Shown here: positions 26,297 through 33,928 of the stretch, piece by piece | Numbering within the stretch: the stretch's first letter is position 1 | How the letters are laid out: each line of letters opens with the position of its first letter | NCBI RefSeq assembly: GCF_001653195.1 | Contig: NZ_JXBB01000034.1 | Coordinates: 84,129-148,128 of the forward strand | Source: Hydrogenibacillus schlegelii | GTDB taxonomy: Bacteria; Bacillota; Bacilli; Thermicanales; DSM-22653 | Length of the DNA: 64,000 bases | Direction of reading: 5' to 3' | Translations under genes and position numbers: made by a program | The notes under the pieces: generated by a model | Told to the model about the DNA's origin: nothing | Databases searched by the model: none | The model's input: only the letters and a program-made list of their open reading frames with translations

Positions 26297-28054
26297 CTAG
26301 ATCCGCTCCGGCGCCGCGATGCCGAGGAGCCCGAGGGCGTCCTGAAGCACGTCCGCCGCCCGCTCGACGAGGACGAGCTTCGCCGCCCGCTCGTCGACGT
26401 CCGGGACGAGGATCCGTTCGGCGTGGTAAAAGCGGTTGAACGCCTTGGCGAGCTCGAGGGCGTAGCGGGCGACCACCGACGGCTCGTACCGCTCGAGGGC
26501 CGCCCGGAGCTCCGCCGGATATCGGTCGAGAACGCCGAGCACCGCCCAGGCGGCATCCGTGATGAGGGCCGCCGTCGCGGACGGCGGAAGGGGCCCGCCG
26601 CTTTCAAGGCGCGCCTTCGCCGCCGCCAGCGCCGCCGGATCGGCGTCTTCCGCCGCCCGGGCGAGGACCGTCCGGGCGCGGGCGTGGGTGTACTGAACGT
26701 ACGGCCCCGTCTCGCCGTCAAAGTTGAGGGCCTCTTCCAGGGAAAAGTTCACATCGCCGAGGCGGCCGTTTTTCAGATCGCCGAAGACGATCGCGCCGAT
26801 GCCGACCGCCTCCGCCACTTCGTCCTTGTTTTCCAGGGCCGGATTTTTCTCCTCGATGATCTCCCGGGCCTTCGCCACCGCCTCGTCGATCACGTCTTCG
26901 AGGAAGATGACGTGGCCTTTTCGGGTCGAAAGCTTCTTTCCGGCAAAGCGAAGCAGCCCGAACGGCACGTGGACGCACCGGTCGGCCCACGTCCGGCCCA
27001 TTTTCTTGAGGACGGAAAACACCTGCTTGAAGTGGAGCGTCTGCTCCTGGCCGACGACGTAGACGAGCCAGTCGCCCCCCATTTCGTCGTGGCGGTAGAT
27101 CGCCGTCGCGAGGTCTCGCGTCGCGTACAGCGTCGTCCCGTCGGACTTCAGGATGAGACACGGCGGAAGCCCTTCGTCGTCCAGCCGGACGACCATCGCT
27201 CCCTCGCTCTCTTCCAGGAGGCCTTTTTCCCGGAGCTCGTCGATCACCGCCGGCATTCGGTCGTTGTAGAAGCTTTCGCCGATGACGCGATCGAATTCGA
27301 CGCCGAGGCGGCGATACATCCGCTCGAACTCCCGCAGGCTGTCTTCGACGAACATCTGCCAGAGCCGGCGCGCCTCCGGATCGCCCGCCTCGAGCTTTTG
27401 AAACCAGCGGCGTCCTTCTGCTTCGAGGGACGGGTCCCGCTCCGCCTCCTCGTGAAAGCGGACGTAAAGGGAGAGATAAAAGCGGATTCGATCCTTCCCG
27501 GCTTCGGCACCGCCGTCCCGATCGATCGCCTCGCCCCAGCGCTTGTAGGCGGCGATTTGCTTGCCGAACTGCGTCCCCCAGTCGCCGATGTGGTTCACCC
27601 GAACCGGCGTGTAGCCGAGCCGGGCGTACAGGTTCGCCAGCGCCCGGCCGATGACCGTCGAGCGAAGGTGTCCGACGCCGAACGGCTTGGCGATGTTCGG
27701 GGACGACATGTCGATGATGACCCGTTCGCCGGCGCCGACTTTCGGCGCCTTGTGCTCCGGCGCCGAAAGCGCCCGAAGGAGGTCCGGAAGGATCGCCGCC
27801 CGGTCGAGCCGGAGGTTGACAAATCCGCCGACGGCCTCCGCCCGAAGCCCCGAAACTCCGGCGGCAAGCGCTTCGGCGATCTCCCGCGCGATGATCGGCG
27901 GCGCCTTCCGACGGGTTTTGGCAAGGGGAAAGGCCGGGAAGGCCCAGTCGCCGAACGCCGGGTTCGGTGGCACCTCAAGCGCCGCCTCGATCGCCTCGAC
28001 CGAAAGGTCCGGAATGACGGACGAAAGCCGCTCCGCCGCGTATCGCTTCAGCAT
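26297..28054 (-). CDS. argS: Arginyl-tRNA synthetase
   Basis: Class I aminoacyl-tRNA synthetase charging tRNA-Arg, about 585 aa. It has the N-terminal Arg_tRNA_synt domain (PPNPAFGDWAFPAFPLAKTRRKAP), the HIGH-type signature SSPNIAKPFGVGHLRSTVIG, the KMSK-like KKLSTRKG, and the C-terminal DALR anticodon-binding domain (RYALELAKAFNRFYHAERIL). ATG 28054 lies 11 bases after GGAGG, a little far. It appears to be transcribed from an extended -10 at 28118-28126. Confidence 0.97.
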   Translation of the reverse strand: MLKRYAAERLSSVIPDLSVEAIEAALEVPPNPAFGDWAFPAFPLAKTRRKAPPIIAREIAEALAAGVSGLRAEAVGGFVNLRLDRAAILPDLLRALSAPEHKAPKVGAGERVIIDMSSPNIAKPFGVGHLRSTVIGRALANLYARLGYTPVRVNHIGDWGTQFGKQIAAYKRWGEAIDRDGGAEAGKDRIRFYLSLYVRFHEEAERDPSLEAEGRRWFQKLEAGDPEARRLWQMFVEDSLREFERMYRRLGVEFDRVIGESFYNDRMPAVIDELREKGLLEESEGAMVVRLDDEGLPPCLILKSDGTTLYATRDLATAIYRHDEMGGDWLVYVVGQEQTLHFKQVFSVLKKMGRTWADRCVHVPFGLLRFAGKKLSTRKGHVIFLEDVIDEAVAKAREIIEEKNPALENKDEVAEAVGIGAIVFGDLKNGRLGDVNFSLEEALNFDGETGPYVQYTHARARTVLARAAEDADPAALAAAKARLESGGPLPPSATAALITDAAWAVLGVLDRYPAELRAALERYEPSVVARYALELAKAFNRFYHAERILVPDVDERAAKLVLVERAADVLQDALGLLGIAAPERI

Positions 28055-28117
28055 GCAGCCGACAACCTCCGTTTGCCGTGCCTTGCATCGGATGGCCGTG
28101 CCTTTCACATACCAGCG

Positions 28118-28126
28118 ATTCTACCA
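28118..28126 (-). promoter_or_regulatory. Candidate extended -10 promoter for argS
   Basis: TGGTAGAAT on the minus strand is an extended -10 element about 64 bases before the argS start. The -35 region is weak. Confidence 0.45.
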
Positions 28127-28211
28127 CAACGTTTGCCTCGGCGGAAGCGGCAGGTGTCATTCGGCGGTTCGGCGAAAGACGGCGAGGCGACGGACGCGGC
28201 TACAACCCGCT

Positions 28212-28547
28212 TCAGCGGATGAGGCGGGTGAGAACGGCGCTTAGGATCGACAAGAGGATCGAACCGAAGACGGCAGACAGGAACGAATCGACGTGAAACC
28301 CTTTCACGACCAGCCCGACGAGCCAGAGCATGAAGCCGTTCACGACGAACGTAAACAGCCCGAGCGTCACGACGTTCAGCGGCAGCGTGAAAAAGAGGAT
28401 GACCGGGCGAATGAGGGCGTTCGCAAGGCCGAGGATGAGGGCGGCGATGAGGGCGGCGACGAAACTGTCGACCCGAATGCCGTTCAAAATGTACGGCAGC
28501 ACCATCAGACCGACGGCGTTCAAAAGCCAGCGGGCGATCACCGGCAT
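28212..28547 (-). CDS. YvlD-like membrane protein (phage holin family 4_2)
   Basis: About 111 aa with four membrane segments: LLNAVGLMVLPYILNGIRV, FVAALIAALILGLANALIRPVILFFTLPLNVVTLGLFTFVVNGFMLWLVG and SFLSAVFGSILLSILSAVLT. The NALIRP-(I/V)L-x(4)-LP-N-x-V-T-LGLF-x-F-(V/I)-(V/I)-N motif is diagnostic of this family (B. subtilis YvlD). Function is not established; some members belong to envelope-stress operons. The start follows GGGAGGG very closely. Confidence 0.8.
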   Translation of the reverse strand: MPVIARWLLNAVGLMVLPYILNGIRVDSFVAALIAALILGLANALIRPVILFFTLPLNVVTLGLFTFVVNGFMLWLVGLVVKGFHVDSFLSAVFGSILLSILSAVLTRLIR

Positions 28548-28611
28548 CCCTCCCGCCCCATCGTACCAAAAAACTCCGCCGCGCCAAAAATCTCCGCGCT
28601 CCAAAAATCTT

Positions 28612-28652
28612 CGCCGAAAAATTCAAGACGGCGCCCGCCTTCGGGCGCCGTC
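28612..28652 (-). terminator. Terminator after bioY
   Basis: GACGGCGCCCG and CGGGCGCCGTC form a perfect 11-bp stem with a 4-base loop. On the minus strand it is followed by TTGAATTTTT, an interrupted T run. Confidence 0.65.
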
Positions 28653-28781
28653 CTCCGAGCCGGTGTCGGGCCATCCGGTGCGTCGGAGATGAGGCCGCAT
28701 TCGTCCGGCGGCCGCCGGGGACCCGCGCCGGAGGTGCCCCCTTCCCCGATCCGGAACCGGCGGGACGGCCGGAAATCCCCC

Positions 28782-29387
28782 TCAGGCGCCTTCCCGGGCG
28801 CCGGCCTCCCCGGCGACCGTCCCGAGCCGTTCGGGAAAAAGCCGCCGGATGAGCGCCGCGGCCAGGAGCCCGGCGGCGGCGTTTTCCACGACGTCCTTGA
28901 TCACAAACGGCGTCATCGAGAGCACAAGGCCGGCGATCGGCGCCGGCTGATGCAGGTAAAGGTTCAGCACCGCGGCCATGTAGACGATGCCGACGGCATA
29001 CAGCGGCACGAGGGCCAGGACGCTGGCGACGACGAGCCGCGCCGGGTGCGAACTTTGACCGGCGATCCGCCCGGCGACCCAGGCGGCGGCGATGAAGCCG
29101 AGGATGAAGCCGAAAGTCGGCGCCAGCACGTGCCCGATGCCGCCGGTCCCCCCGGCGTAGACCGGAAGCCCGATCAGCCCCGCGACGAGGTAGACGAACA
29201 TCGCCGTCGCGCCGTTTCGGGCGCCGAGGAGGATCCCGGCCAGGGCGCTGATGGCCGGCATGAAGCTCACCGGCACGCCGGTGCCGAAGATGACAATCGG
29301 CGGGATGAGGCGGGCGAGGTAGACGCTCGCCGCCGCCAAGGCGACAAACAAGGCGATCCGGGCGATCTCCCGCGGCGTATACCGCAT
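28782..29387 (-). CDS. bioY: Biotin transporter BioY (S component)
   Basis: About 201 aa with six membrane helices. BioY features are PVSFMPAISALAGILLGARNG, VYLVAGLIGLPVYAGGTGGIGHVLAPTFGFILGFIAAAW and NLYLHQPAPIAGLVLSMTPFVIKDVVENAAAG. It binds biotin with high affinity and works alone or with the EcfAT energy module. ATG 29387 is preferred over 29393 because GGGAGGG then lies at normal spacing. Transcribed alone, with a promoter overlapped by a BirA-like palindrome and a hairpin terminator. Confidence 0.93.
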   Translation of the reverse strand: MRYTPREIARIALFVALAAASVYLARLIPPIVIFGTGVPVSFMPAISALAGILLGARNGATAMFVYLVAGLIGLPVYAGGTGGIGHVLAPTFGFILGFIAAAWVAGRIAGQSSHPARLVVASVLALVPLYAVGIVYMAAVLNLYLHQPAPIAGLVLSMTPFVIKDVVENAAAGLLAAALIRRLFPERLGTVAGEAGAREGA

Positions 29388-29405
29388 GCGCATCCCTCCC
29401 GCGCC

Positions 29406-29435
29406 ATCATAGCGCGGGCCGGTCTATCTTGTCAA
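29406..29435 (-). promoter_or_regulatory. Sigma-A promoter of bioY
   Basis: On the minus strand, a perfect TTGACA (29430-29435) and TATGAT (29406-29411) are separated by 18 bases and lie close to the bioY start. Confidence 0.8.
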
Positions 29436-29461
29436 CTTTGTTTTAATCTGTAGTTTACTTA
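29428..29461 (-). promoter_or_regulatory. BirA-like operator overlapping the bioY -35 box
   Basis: On the minus strand TAAGTAAACT and AGTTGACAAG are imperfect inverted arms (6 of 10 positions) separated by 14 bases. Bacillales BirA sites have the form TTGTwAAC-C-N14/15-G-GTTwACAA, so biotin-dependent repression is likely but unproven. Confidence 0.45.
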
Positions 29462-29530
29462 ATTCCTCCACGTCGTCATCCTCCCTCTTCGCTCCGCACC
29501 GACCGTTCCGATTCGTCTGCCATCGCCTCC

Positions 29531-29878
29531 CTAATCGTCGATCAGAAGCTCAATCCCCGCCGGTTCGACGACGTAGCGAAGCACCTCCGTCTCCCCGGTC
29601 GGCCGTCGGGCGAGCGGCCGGCCGCCCTCGTCCCGAACGACCTCCACCTCCCGATAGACCTCGATGAGATACGGCCCCTCCCGCCGCCGTTCCACCGGTT
29701 CGTATTCAAAATCGTAATCGTGGTACACCGGCGCATCCAGCGGCGCCCACGCCGCCCGGGCCTCCTCTACCGCTTGGCGGCGGATGCCGTCTGCGACGTT
29801 CCGGCCGATGAGCGCGGCCAGCGCGCCGTTGACCATGACGAGGAGCGCCAACAGGACCTGGACCGTCCGCGGCGGCAC
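29531..29878 (-). CDS. Hypothetical secreted or membrane-anchored protein, 115 aa
   Basis: An N-terminal hydrophobic segment (VQVLLALLVMVNGALAALIG) serves as signal or anchor. A charged, Tyr/Glu/Arg-rich domain follows (YHDYDFEYEPVERRREGPYLIEVYREVEVVRDEGG) ending in IELLIDD. GTG 29878 is preceded by AAAGGAGGG at about 7 bases. No family recognised. It stands divergent from the YppG-like gene. Confidence 0.65.
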   Translation of the reverse strand: MPPRTVQVLLALLVMVNGALAALIGRNVADGIRRQAVEEARAAWAPLDAPVYHDYDFEYEPVERRREGPYLIEVYREVEVVRDEGGRPLARRPTGETEVLRYVVEPAGIELLIDD

Positions 29879-29931
29879 CGTTTTCCCTCCTTTCCGAAAC
29901 CGCTTTCCGGCACGTGCTTTCTTGCCCGTCC

Positions 29932-29989
29932 CCCTTTGGTTCCCTCCCTTCTTTGGTGCCCCTCCCTTCTTTGGGTGCCCCTCCCTCCC
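29932..29989. repeat. Short tandem repeat, about 18-19 bp units
   Basis: Units resembling CCCTCCCTTCTTTGGTGC (29942-29959) and CCCTCCCTTCTTTGGGTGC (29960-29978) with partial copies on both sides. It lies in the 346-base gene-free spacer (29879-30224) between two divergent genes. The rest of that spacer holds only the candidate sigma-K element. Confidence 0.7.
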
Positions 29990-30192
29990 TAATATGCCGG
30001 CCGATCGGGCGAATATGTCCGCCGAAGCGGGCGGATCAGGAGGCTGCTGCCGGCCCGAGGCGGTCCCCCGAACGGCCGAATCCGACCGCGGCCGTCGGAT
30101 CGGAATCCCGGTCGGAGGAGCGGCCTTGCCGCCTTGCCTCGCGGCCGGCGGTTCCGGGCCGAAAAATAGGCGGACGGACGTCCCCCGAACCC

Positions 30193-30201
30193 CATACCTT
30201 A
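30193..30201 (+). promoter_or_regulatory. Candidate sigma-K -10 element before the YppG-like gene
   Basis: CATACCTTA matches the sigma-K -10 consensus CATANNNTA. An AC dinucleotide about 17 bases upstream fits the short sigma-K -35. It lies 24 bases before the start of a putative coat protein gene. Confidence 0.45.
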
Positions 30202-30224
30202 AAAAAGAGAAGGAGGGACCTCTC

Positions 30225-30851
30225 GTGCCCGCCAATCCCCTCGGCGCTCTCATCCGATGGCTGTTTCCGTTCGGCCGCCCCGCCGGCCAGGATCCGCCCG
30301 CGCCGCCCGGCCGCACCGGCGGCTTCCCTGGCGTCGGCGTGCCGTACGCTTCCCGGCCGACCGTGCCGGCGATGCGGCCGCTTCCGCCGGCGCCGCGGCC
30401 GACAGGGATGCCGTTCGGCGCTCCGCCGGCGACCCCTGCTCCGCCGGGAGCTTCCGGCGGCGGCCTCTTCAACTGGGCCGAGCTCCTCGGCGCCCTCCGG
30501 AACGTCGATCCGAAGGACATCGCCGCTACCGTGACCACCGTCCGCCAGGCGATGCAAAATATACAGAAGATTGCCCAGACGGTCAACCAGTTCGCGTCCG
30601 TCGCCGCCAACGTTCAGCAACTCTTGAAAACGATCGACGTCGAGACCCTCCTCGGCCTGCTCGGCGGCTTTGGCGGCGACGGTGCTTCAAGCGACGGAGG
30701 CAGCGCCAGCGGCTCCGGAGATTCGGGCGGCACCGATCGGAAATCCGGGATCGGCTCCAAAAAATCTGCAGAGAAAAAAAAGCGCCGTCCGTCCGGCGCC
30801 TCGCGCCGATCGTCCGGCGGCCGCAAAAAAAAGCGGCCTTCCGCCCGCTAG
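30225..30851 (+). CDS. YppG-like spore coat protein
   Basis: About 208 aa. The N-terminal 80 residues are Pro/Gly-rich and low-complexity. The core FNWAELLGALRNVDPKDIAATVTTVRQAMQNIQKIAQTVNQFASVAANVQQLLKTI is predicted amphipathic helix and resembles YppG-family proteins of Bacillus spores. The C-terminus is Ser/Gly- then Lys/Arg-rich (KKSAEKKKRRPSGASRR). GTG 30225 follows AAGGAGGG at about 9 bases. A sigma-K-like -10 supports mother-cell expression. The terminator begins inside the last codons. Confidence 0.6.
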   Translation: MPANPLGALIRWLFPFGRPAGQDPPAPPGRTGGFPGVGVPYASRPTVPAMRPLPPAPRPTGMPFGAPPATPAPPGASGGGLFNWAELLGALRNVDPKDIAATVTTVRQAMQNIQKIAQTVNQFASVAANVQQLLKTIDVETLLGLLGGFGGDGASSDGGSASGSGDSGGTDRKSGIGSKKSAEKKKRRPSGASRRSSGGRKKKRPSAR

Positions 30852-30866
30852 GCGGAAGGCCGCTTG
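30833..30866 (+). terminator. Terminator overlapping the end of the YppG-like gene
   Basis: GCGGCCTTCCGCC (30833-30845) and GGCGGAAGGCCGC (30851-30863) pair perfectly over 13 bp around a 5-base loop containing the stop codon region, followed by TTGATTG. Confidence 0.8.
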
Positions 30867-30903
30867 ATTGTTCTCCTTTGCGCGCTTCCGACGGCCGGCC
30901 TCC

Positions 30904-31257
30904 TCAGTACATCCCGAGGGCCATCTTCGCCACCCGCGACAGCCGGTGTCGATCCCACGGCGGCGAGTAGACGATCTCGACCTCCGCGTCGGCATAGCCG
31001 AGGGGAAGCACGGCATGTTTCACGTCGGAGACGATCGTCCCGGCCAGCGGACAGCCAATCGCCGTGAGCGTCATGACCACCCGCAACCGGTTCTCTTCCT
31101 TGTGTATCTCGTAAACGAGGCCGAGGTTGATGATGTCCATGCCGATCTCCGGGTCGACGACGGTCATGAGCGCATCGACGATCTGCCGCCTTTCCGTTTC
31201 GTCGTCGATGCCGACGAAGGCGATCGGCGCAAGTTCCAGAAGTTCCTCGTCGCTCAC
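30904..31257 (-). CDS. SufT/MIP18-family iron-sulfur assembly factor (DUF59)
   Basis: About 117 aa. Family motif RRQIVDALMTVVDPEIGMDIINLGLVYEI and MTLTAIGCPLAGTIVSDVKHAVL, with the conserved cysteine in GCP. Such proteins (SufT/YitW/PaaD type) help mature Fe-S proteins in the cytosol. GTG 31257 is chosen because AAAGGAGGGGG lies at proper spacing. A clear promoter lies upstream, indicating a single-gene transcript. Confidence 0.85.
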   Translation of the reverse strand: MSDEELLELAPIAFVGIDDETERRQIVDALMTVVDPEIGMDIINLGLVYEIHKEENRLRVVMTLTAIGCPLAGTIVSDVKHAVLPLGYADAEVEIVYSPPWDRHRLSRVAKMALGMY

Positions 31258-31431
31258 CTCGCCCCCTCCTTTCCGTCCGTCCTGAGGTGGCGGCCGCTCC
31301 GACGACGGCCCCTCGCGCCGATCGTCCGGCGACCGGTTCCGATGCCTTGGTTCCCTCCGATGCTTCAAGCGGCCGCCGAAGACGAAGGCCGCCCCTTTCG
31401 ACCTCGGGCGGCGCCGGAGCGCCCTACCGGT

Positions 31432-31460
31432 ATTGTAACACCCCGCCGCCCTTGAGACAA
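31432..31460 (-). promoter_or_regulatory. Candidate sigma-A promoter of the SufT-like gene
   Basis: On the minus strand TTGTCT (31455-31460) and TACAAT (31432-31437) are separated by exactly 17 bases. Confidence 0.65.
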
Positions 31461-31506
31461 ATCATCGTTCTCAGCGCTTTCGGCCTCCGATTTCGCCTTC
31501 CGACTT

Positions 31507-31932
31507 TTAGCCTTCCGCCGTCTCGACGTCCAGCAACCGGTCGACCGGCACCGCCCGGCCCGAGGCGAGGACGACCGTCCGCCGCCGGACGTCGAGGCGG
31601 GCCACCCGCCCGGCGAAACGGACCGGACCTTCCGGCGTGTAGACGACGAGGACGACCGCCTGCCCCGTCGTCTCGGCCCACCGGAGGGCCCGCTCGATCG
31701 TCTCCCGCATCTCCTCCGCCACCGCCGGCGGCGCCGTCCGGCCGAGCCCCGCCGCCCACCGGCGGAGCGCCTCGGCGTGCTCGGGAAGCATCATGCGGCT
31801 CGCGGCCCACACGTCCGCCGGCGCCCGCGCCTCGTCCCCGGCCGCCGGCCCGACCGACGGCGGCGGCCCGCCCGCCCTTCCGCGTCGCGCTTCCGGCCTC
31901 CGACCGCCGGTTCGCTTCGTCCCGCCGGCCAT
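31507..31932 (-). CDS. YolD-like protein
   Basis: About 141 aa. An Arg/Gly-rich N-terminus is followed by DVWAASRMMLPEHAEALRRW, the marker motif of YolD-like proteins (an R-x-M-M-L-P-E-H motif). YolD proteins are usually encoded beside Y-family polymerases of the UvrX/DinB type in phages and Bacillus, and probably modulate mutagenic repair. ATG 31932 follows GAGGGA; ATG 31956, which overlaps the dinB end, is an alternative. Coupled to the SOS-controlled dinB upstream. Confidence 0.75.
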   Translation of the reverse strand: MAGGTKRTGGRRPEARRGRAGGPPPSVGPAAGDEARAPADVWAASRMMLPEHAEALRRWAAGLGRTAPPAVAEEMRETIERALRWAETTGQAVVLVVYTPEGPVRFAGRVARLDVRRRTVVLASGRAVPVDRLLDVETAEG

Positions 31933-31942
31933 CCCGCTTCCC

Positions 31943-33184
31943 TCACTCCGCCGCATGTCCGCCGATCTTCACCGCCCGGCTTCGCGCCTGCGCCGCCGGG
32001 AGGAGCGACACCGCCCGCACGACCGCCGCCCGACCGTAACGCTCCGCCAGCCGGTCCAGCGCCGCCGCCAACCGCCGGCCCTTCAGCCGGTCCGAAAAAA
32101 GCGAAAGCTGCCGCTCCTCATCCGGCACGAGGCCGGAGACGGCGACGAAAAGCTGCCGCACCGGCGCCCCGTCCCAGTGCCGGCGAAAGAGCATCCGCAC
32201 CGCCCCGTAGACGTCCTCCGGGGCGTCCGTCGCCGCCGGAAGCGTCGTCCTTCGGAAAAACCCTTCCGGTCGGCCGAAATCCGCCCCTCGGGCGCCGACG
32301 GACACCGTCCGGGCCAGGGCCCGCGCCTGCCGAAGTCGCCGGAGGACCTCGTCGGTGAGCTCCAGGAGGACGACCTCGATCTCCCGCCCCCGGCGGTAGT
32401 CGAACGGGAGCGTCAGCCCGTGGCCGATGCTCTTCGGCAGCGCCGCCCCGTCCGACCCCGGCGGGACAACCGGCGACGGGTCGATCCCGTGAGCAAAGCG
32501 CCACAGCCGCTCCCCGACGAGGCCGAACCGCCGCCGGAGCGTCTCCCGGGGAAAGGCCGCCAGATGTCCGACGGTCCGGATCCCCATCCGCTCGAGGTGC
32601 GCCCGCATCCGGGTCCCGACGCCGAAGAGGGCGTCGATCGGCTGCGGGTACAGCCACGCGGCGAGGTCGTCCCCGCGGGTGCGAAACAGCCCGTCCGGCC
32701 GCTTCTTCGCCACATCGCACGCCATCTTCGCCAGCACCTTCGTCGGTCCGATGCCGACCCGCGCCCGCACCCCCGTTTCCCGGCGGATGTCCGCCTGGAT
32801 CCGGCGGGCCGCCGCCTCCGGCGTCCCGAACAGATGCACCGTCCCCGTCATGTCGAGAAACTGCTCGTCGATCGAATACGGCTCCACGAGGTCCGAATAG
32901 CGGTACAAAATCGCCGTGATCGCCAGCGACACCTCCAAATAGCGGCGCATCCGCGGCCGGACGACGACGAGCGCCGGGCAGAGCCGCTCCGCCTCAAAGA
33001 GCACCATCGCCGTCTGCACCCCGCACCGTTTCGCCTCCGGCGAGGCGGCAAGCACGATGCCGTGGCGCCGCTCCGGGTCGCCGGCGACGACCACCGGCCG
33101 GCCGGCGAGCTCCGGCCGCTCGGCGACTTCCACCGACGCGTAAAACGACTCCATGTCGACGAGAAAGATGAGCCGTTCCGCCAT
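31943..33184 (-). CDS. Y-family DNA polymerase (DinB/UvrX type)
   Basis: 413-aa translesion polymerase. Catalytic motifs are FLVDMESFYASVEV (metal-binding Asp) and YSIDEQFLDMTG (SIDE, catalytic Asp-Glu). They are followed by the helix-hairpin-helix region (VGIGPTKVLAKMACDVAKK, IDALFGVGTRMRAHLERMGIRTVGHLA) and a little-finger domain with KSIGHGLTLPFDYRR. The adjacent YolD-like gene suggests the UvrX-type subgroup. GGGAGG precedes ATG 33184. Two LexA sites flank its promoter, so expression should rise on DNA damage. Confidence 0.92.
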   Translation of the reverse strand: MAERLIFLVDMESFYASVEVAERPELAGRPVVVAGDPERRHGIVLAASPEAKRCGVQTAMVLFEAERLCPALVVVRPRMRRYLEVSLAITAILYRYSDLVEPYSIDEQFLDMTGTVHLFGTPEAAARRIQADIRRETGVRARVGIGPTKVLAKMACDVAKKRPDGLFRTRGDDLAAWLYPQPIDALFGVGTRMRAHLERMGIRTVGHLAAFPRETLRRRFGLVGERLWRFAHGIDPSPVVPPGSDGAALPKSIGHGLTLPFDYRRGREIEVVLLELTDEVLRRLRQARALARTVSVGARGADFGRPEGFFRRTTLPAATDAPEDVYGAVRMLFRRHWDGAPVRQLFVAVSGLVPDEERQLSLFSDRLKGRRLAAALDRLAERYGRAAVVRAVSLLPAAQARSRAVKIGGHAAE

Positions 33185-33242
33185 ACGAGCGCCTCCCTCT
33201 CCGGCGTCCGGGCGCCGGCTTCCGGGCGATCGGCGTCCGGAC

Positions 33243-33256
33243 AGAACATCTGTTCT
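33243..33256 (-). promoter_or_regulatory. LexA (SOS) box, proximal
   Basis: AGAACATCTGTTCT is a perfect palindrome of the GAAC-N4-GTTC type and lies between the dinB -10 box and start codon. Confidence 0.85.
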
Positions 33257-33267
33257 TCCCGGAGATG

Positions 33268-33296
33268 AGTATACCCTGCCGGCGGGGAAAAATCAA
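33268..33296 (-). promoter_or_regulatory. Sigma-A promoter of dinB-yolD
   Basis: On the minus strand TTGATT (33291-33296) and TATACT (33268-33273) are separated by 17 bases. LexA boxes lie on both sides; the distal one shares three bases with the -35. Confidence 0.8.
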
Positions 33297-33307
33297 ACGT
33301 ACGTTCG
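33294..33307 (-). promoter_or_regulatory. LexA (SOS) box, distal
   Basis: CGAACGTACGTTTG fits the Bacillus LexA consensus CGAACRNRYGTTYG at every position and overlaps the dinB -35 box. Confidence 0.85.
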
Positions 33308-33450
33308 GGATTGGGGCGGGCAGGATCGCGGCAGGCAAAAGCGGCAACCAAAAGAAAAACGGCGGCTTCCGTCGCCTTCCTGCCGCCGCAACCGGTCGCC
33401 GATCCTCCGACGGCCGGCAAAATTTTTCCTTTTCGGGCGCCACCGAGGCC

Positions 33451-33789
33451 TCAAAGCGGCCGGTAGCCGAGGAGCGGCACGACGACGAACAGGACGGCGA
33501 CGAGCGCCCACGCCACCGCCGGCGGTCGCTCCCCCCGGCGGAGCTGCCCGAGCACCGCCTCCGCGGCGCCGATGAGCCCGAGGCCGAGAAGGCCCTTCAG
33601 CACGAACACGGCCGGAAAATGAAGCATCGCCAGAAGCGCCAACCCGCTTCCGACCATCAGAAGGGCCGCCAGGCGAAACAGCCAGACAAACACCGACACC
33701 CGGCGAAAGATCGCCGCCAGCACGAAAAAGAGGAGCAACCCGCCCCACATCATGTGCACCGAGAGGGCCACCCGAAACGCCTCCGGCAT
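33451..33789 (-). CDS. YisL-like membrane protein (DUF1516)
   Basis: 112 aa, four membrane segments (LSVHMMWGGLLLFFVLAAIF, LFRLAALLMVGSGLALLA, VLKGLLGLGLIGAAEAVLG and WALVAVLFVVVPLLGY). The spacing and the KGLLGL-GLIG-x-x-E-A-V-L pattern recall UPF0344/YisL. Function unknown. The ATG at 33789 follows GGGGAGAGG. Confidence 0.55.
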   Translation of the reverse strand: MPEAFRVALSVHMMWGGLLLFFVLAAIFRRVSVFVWLFRLAALLMVGSGLALLAMLHFPAVFVLKGLLGLGLIGAAEAVLGQLRRGERPPAVAWALVAVLFVVVPLLGYRPL

Positions 33790-33928
33790 CCTCTCCCCAC
33801 CCCCGAACCGGATACTGGTCGGCGGTCAGACCCACCGCGGTCAGACGCGCCTCCGTCCCCAGTTTAACACAGGGAAAACCGTGGAAAAAGTCCGCCGGGT
33901 TTCCCGCCCTCCCGCGGCCCTGCTTCCG

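Noticed and set aside
29932..29989. Tandem repeat as a CRISPR or attachment site
   Set aside because: Units are 18-19 bp and contiguous without spacers; a simple slippage repeat fits better.
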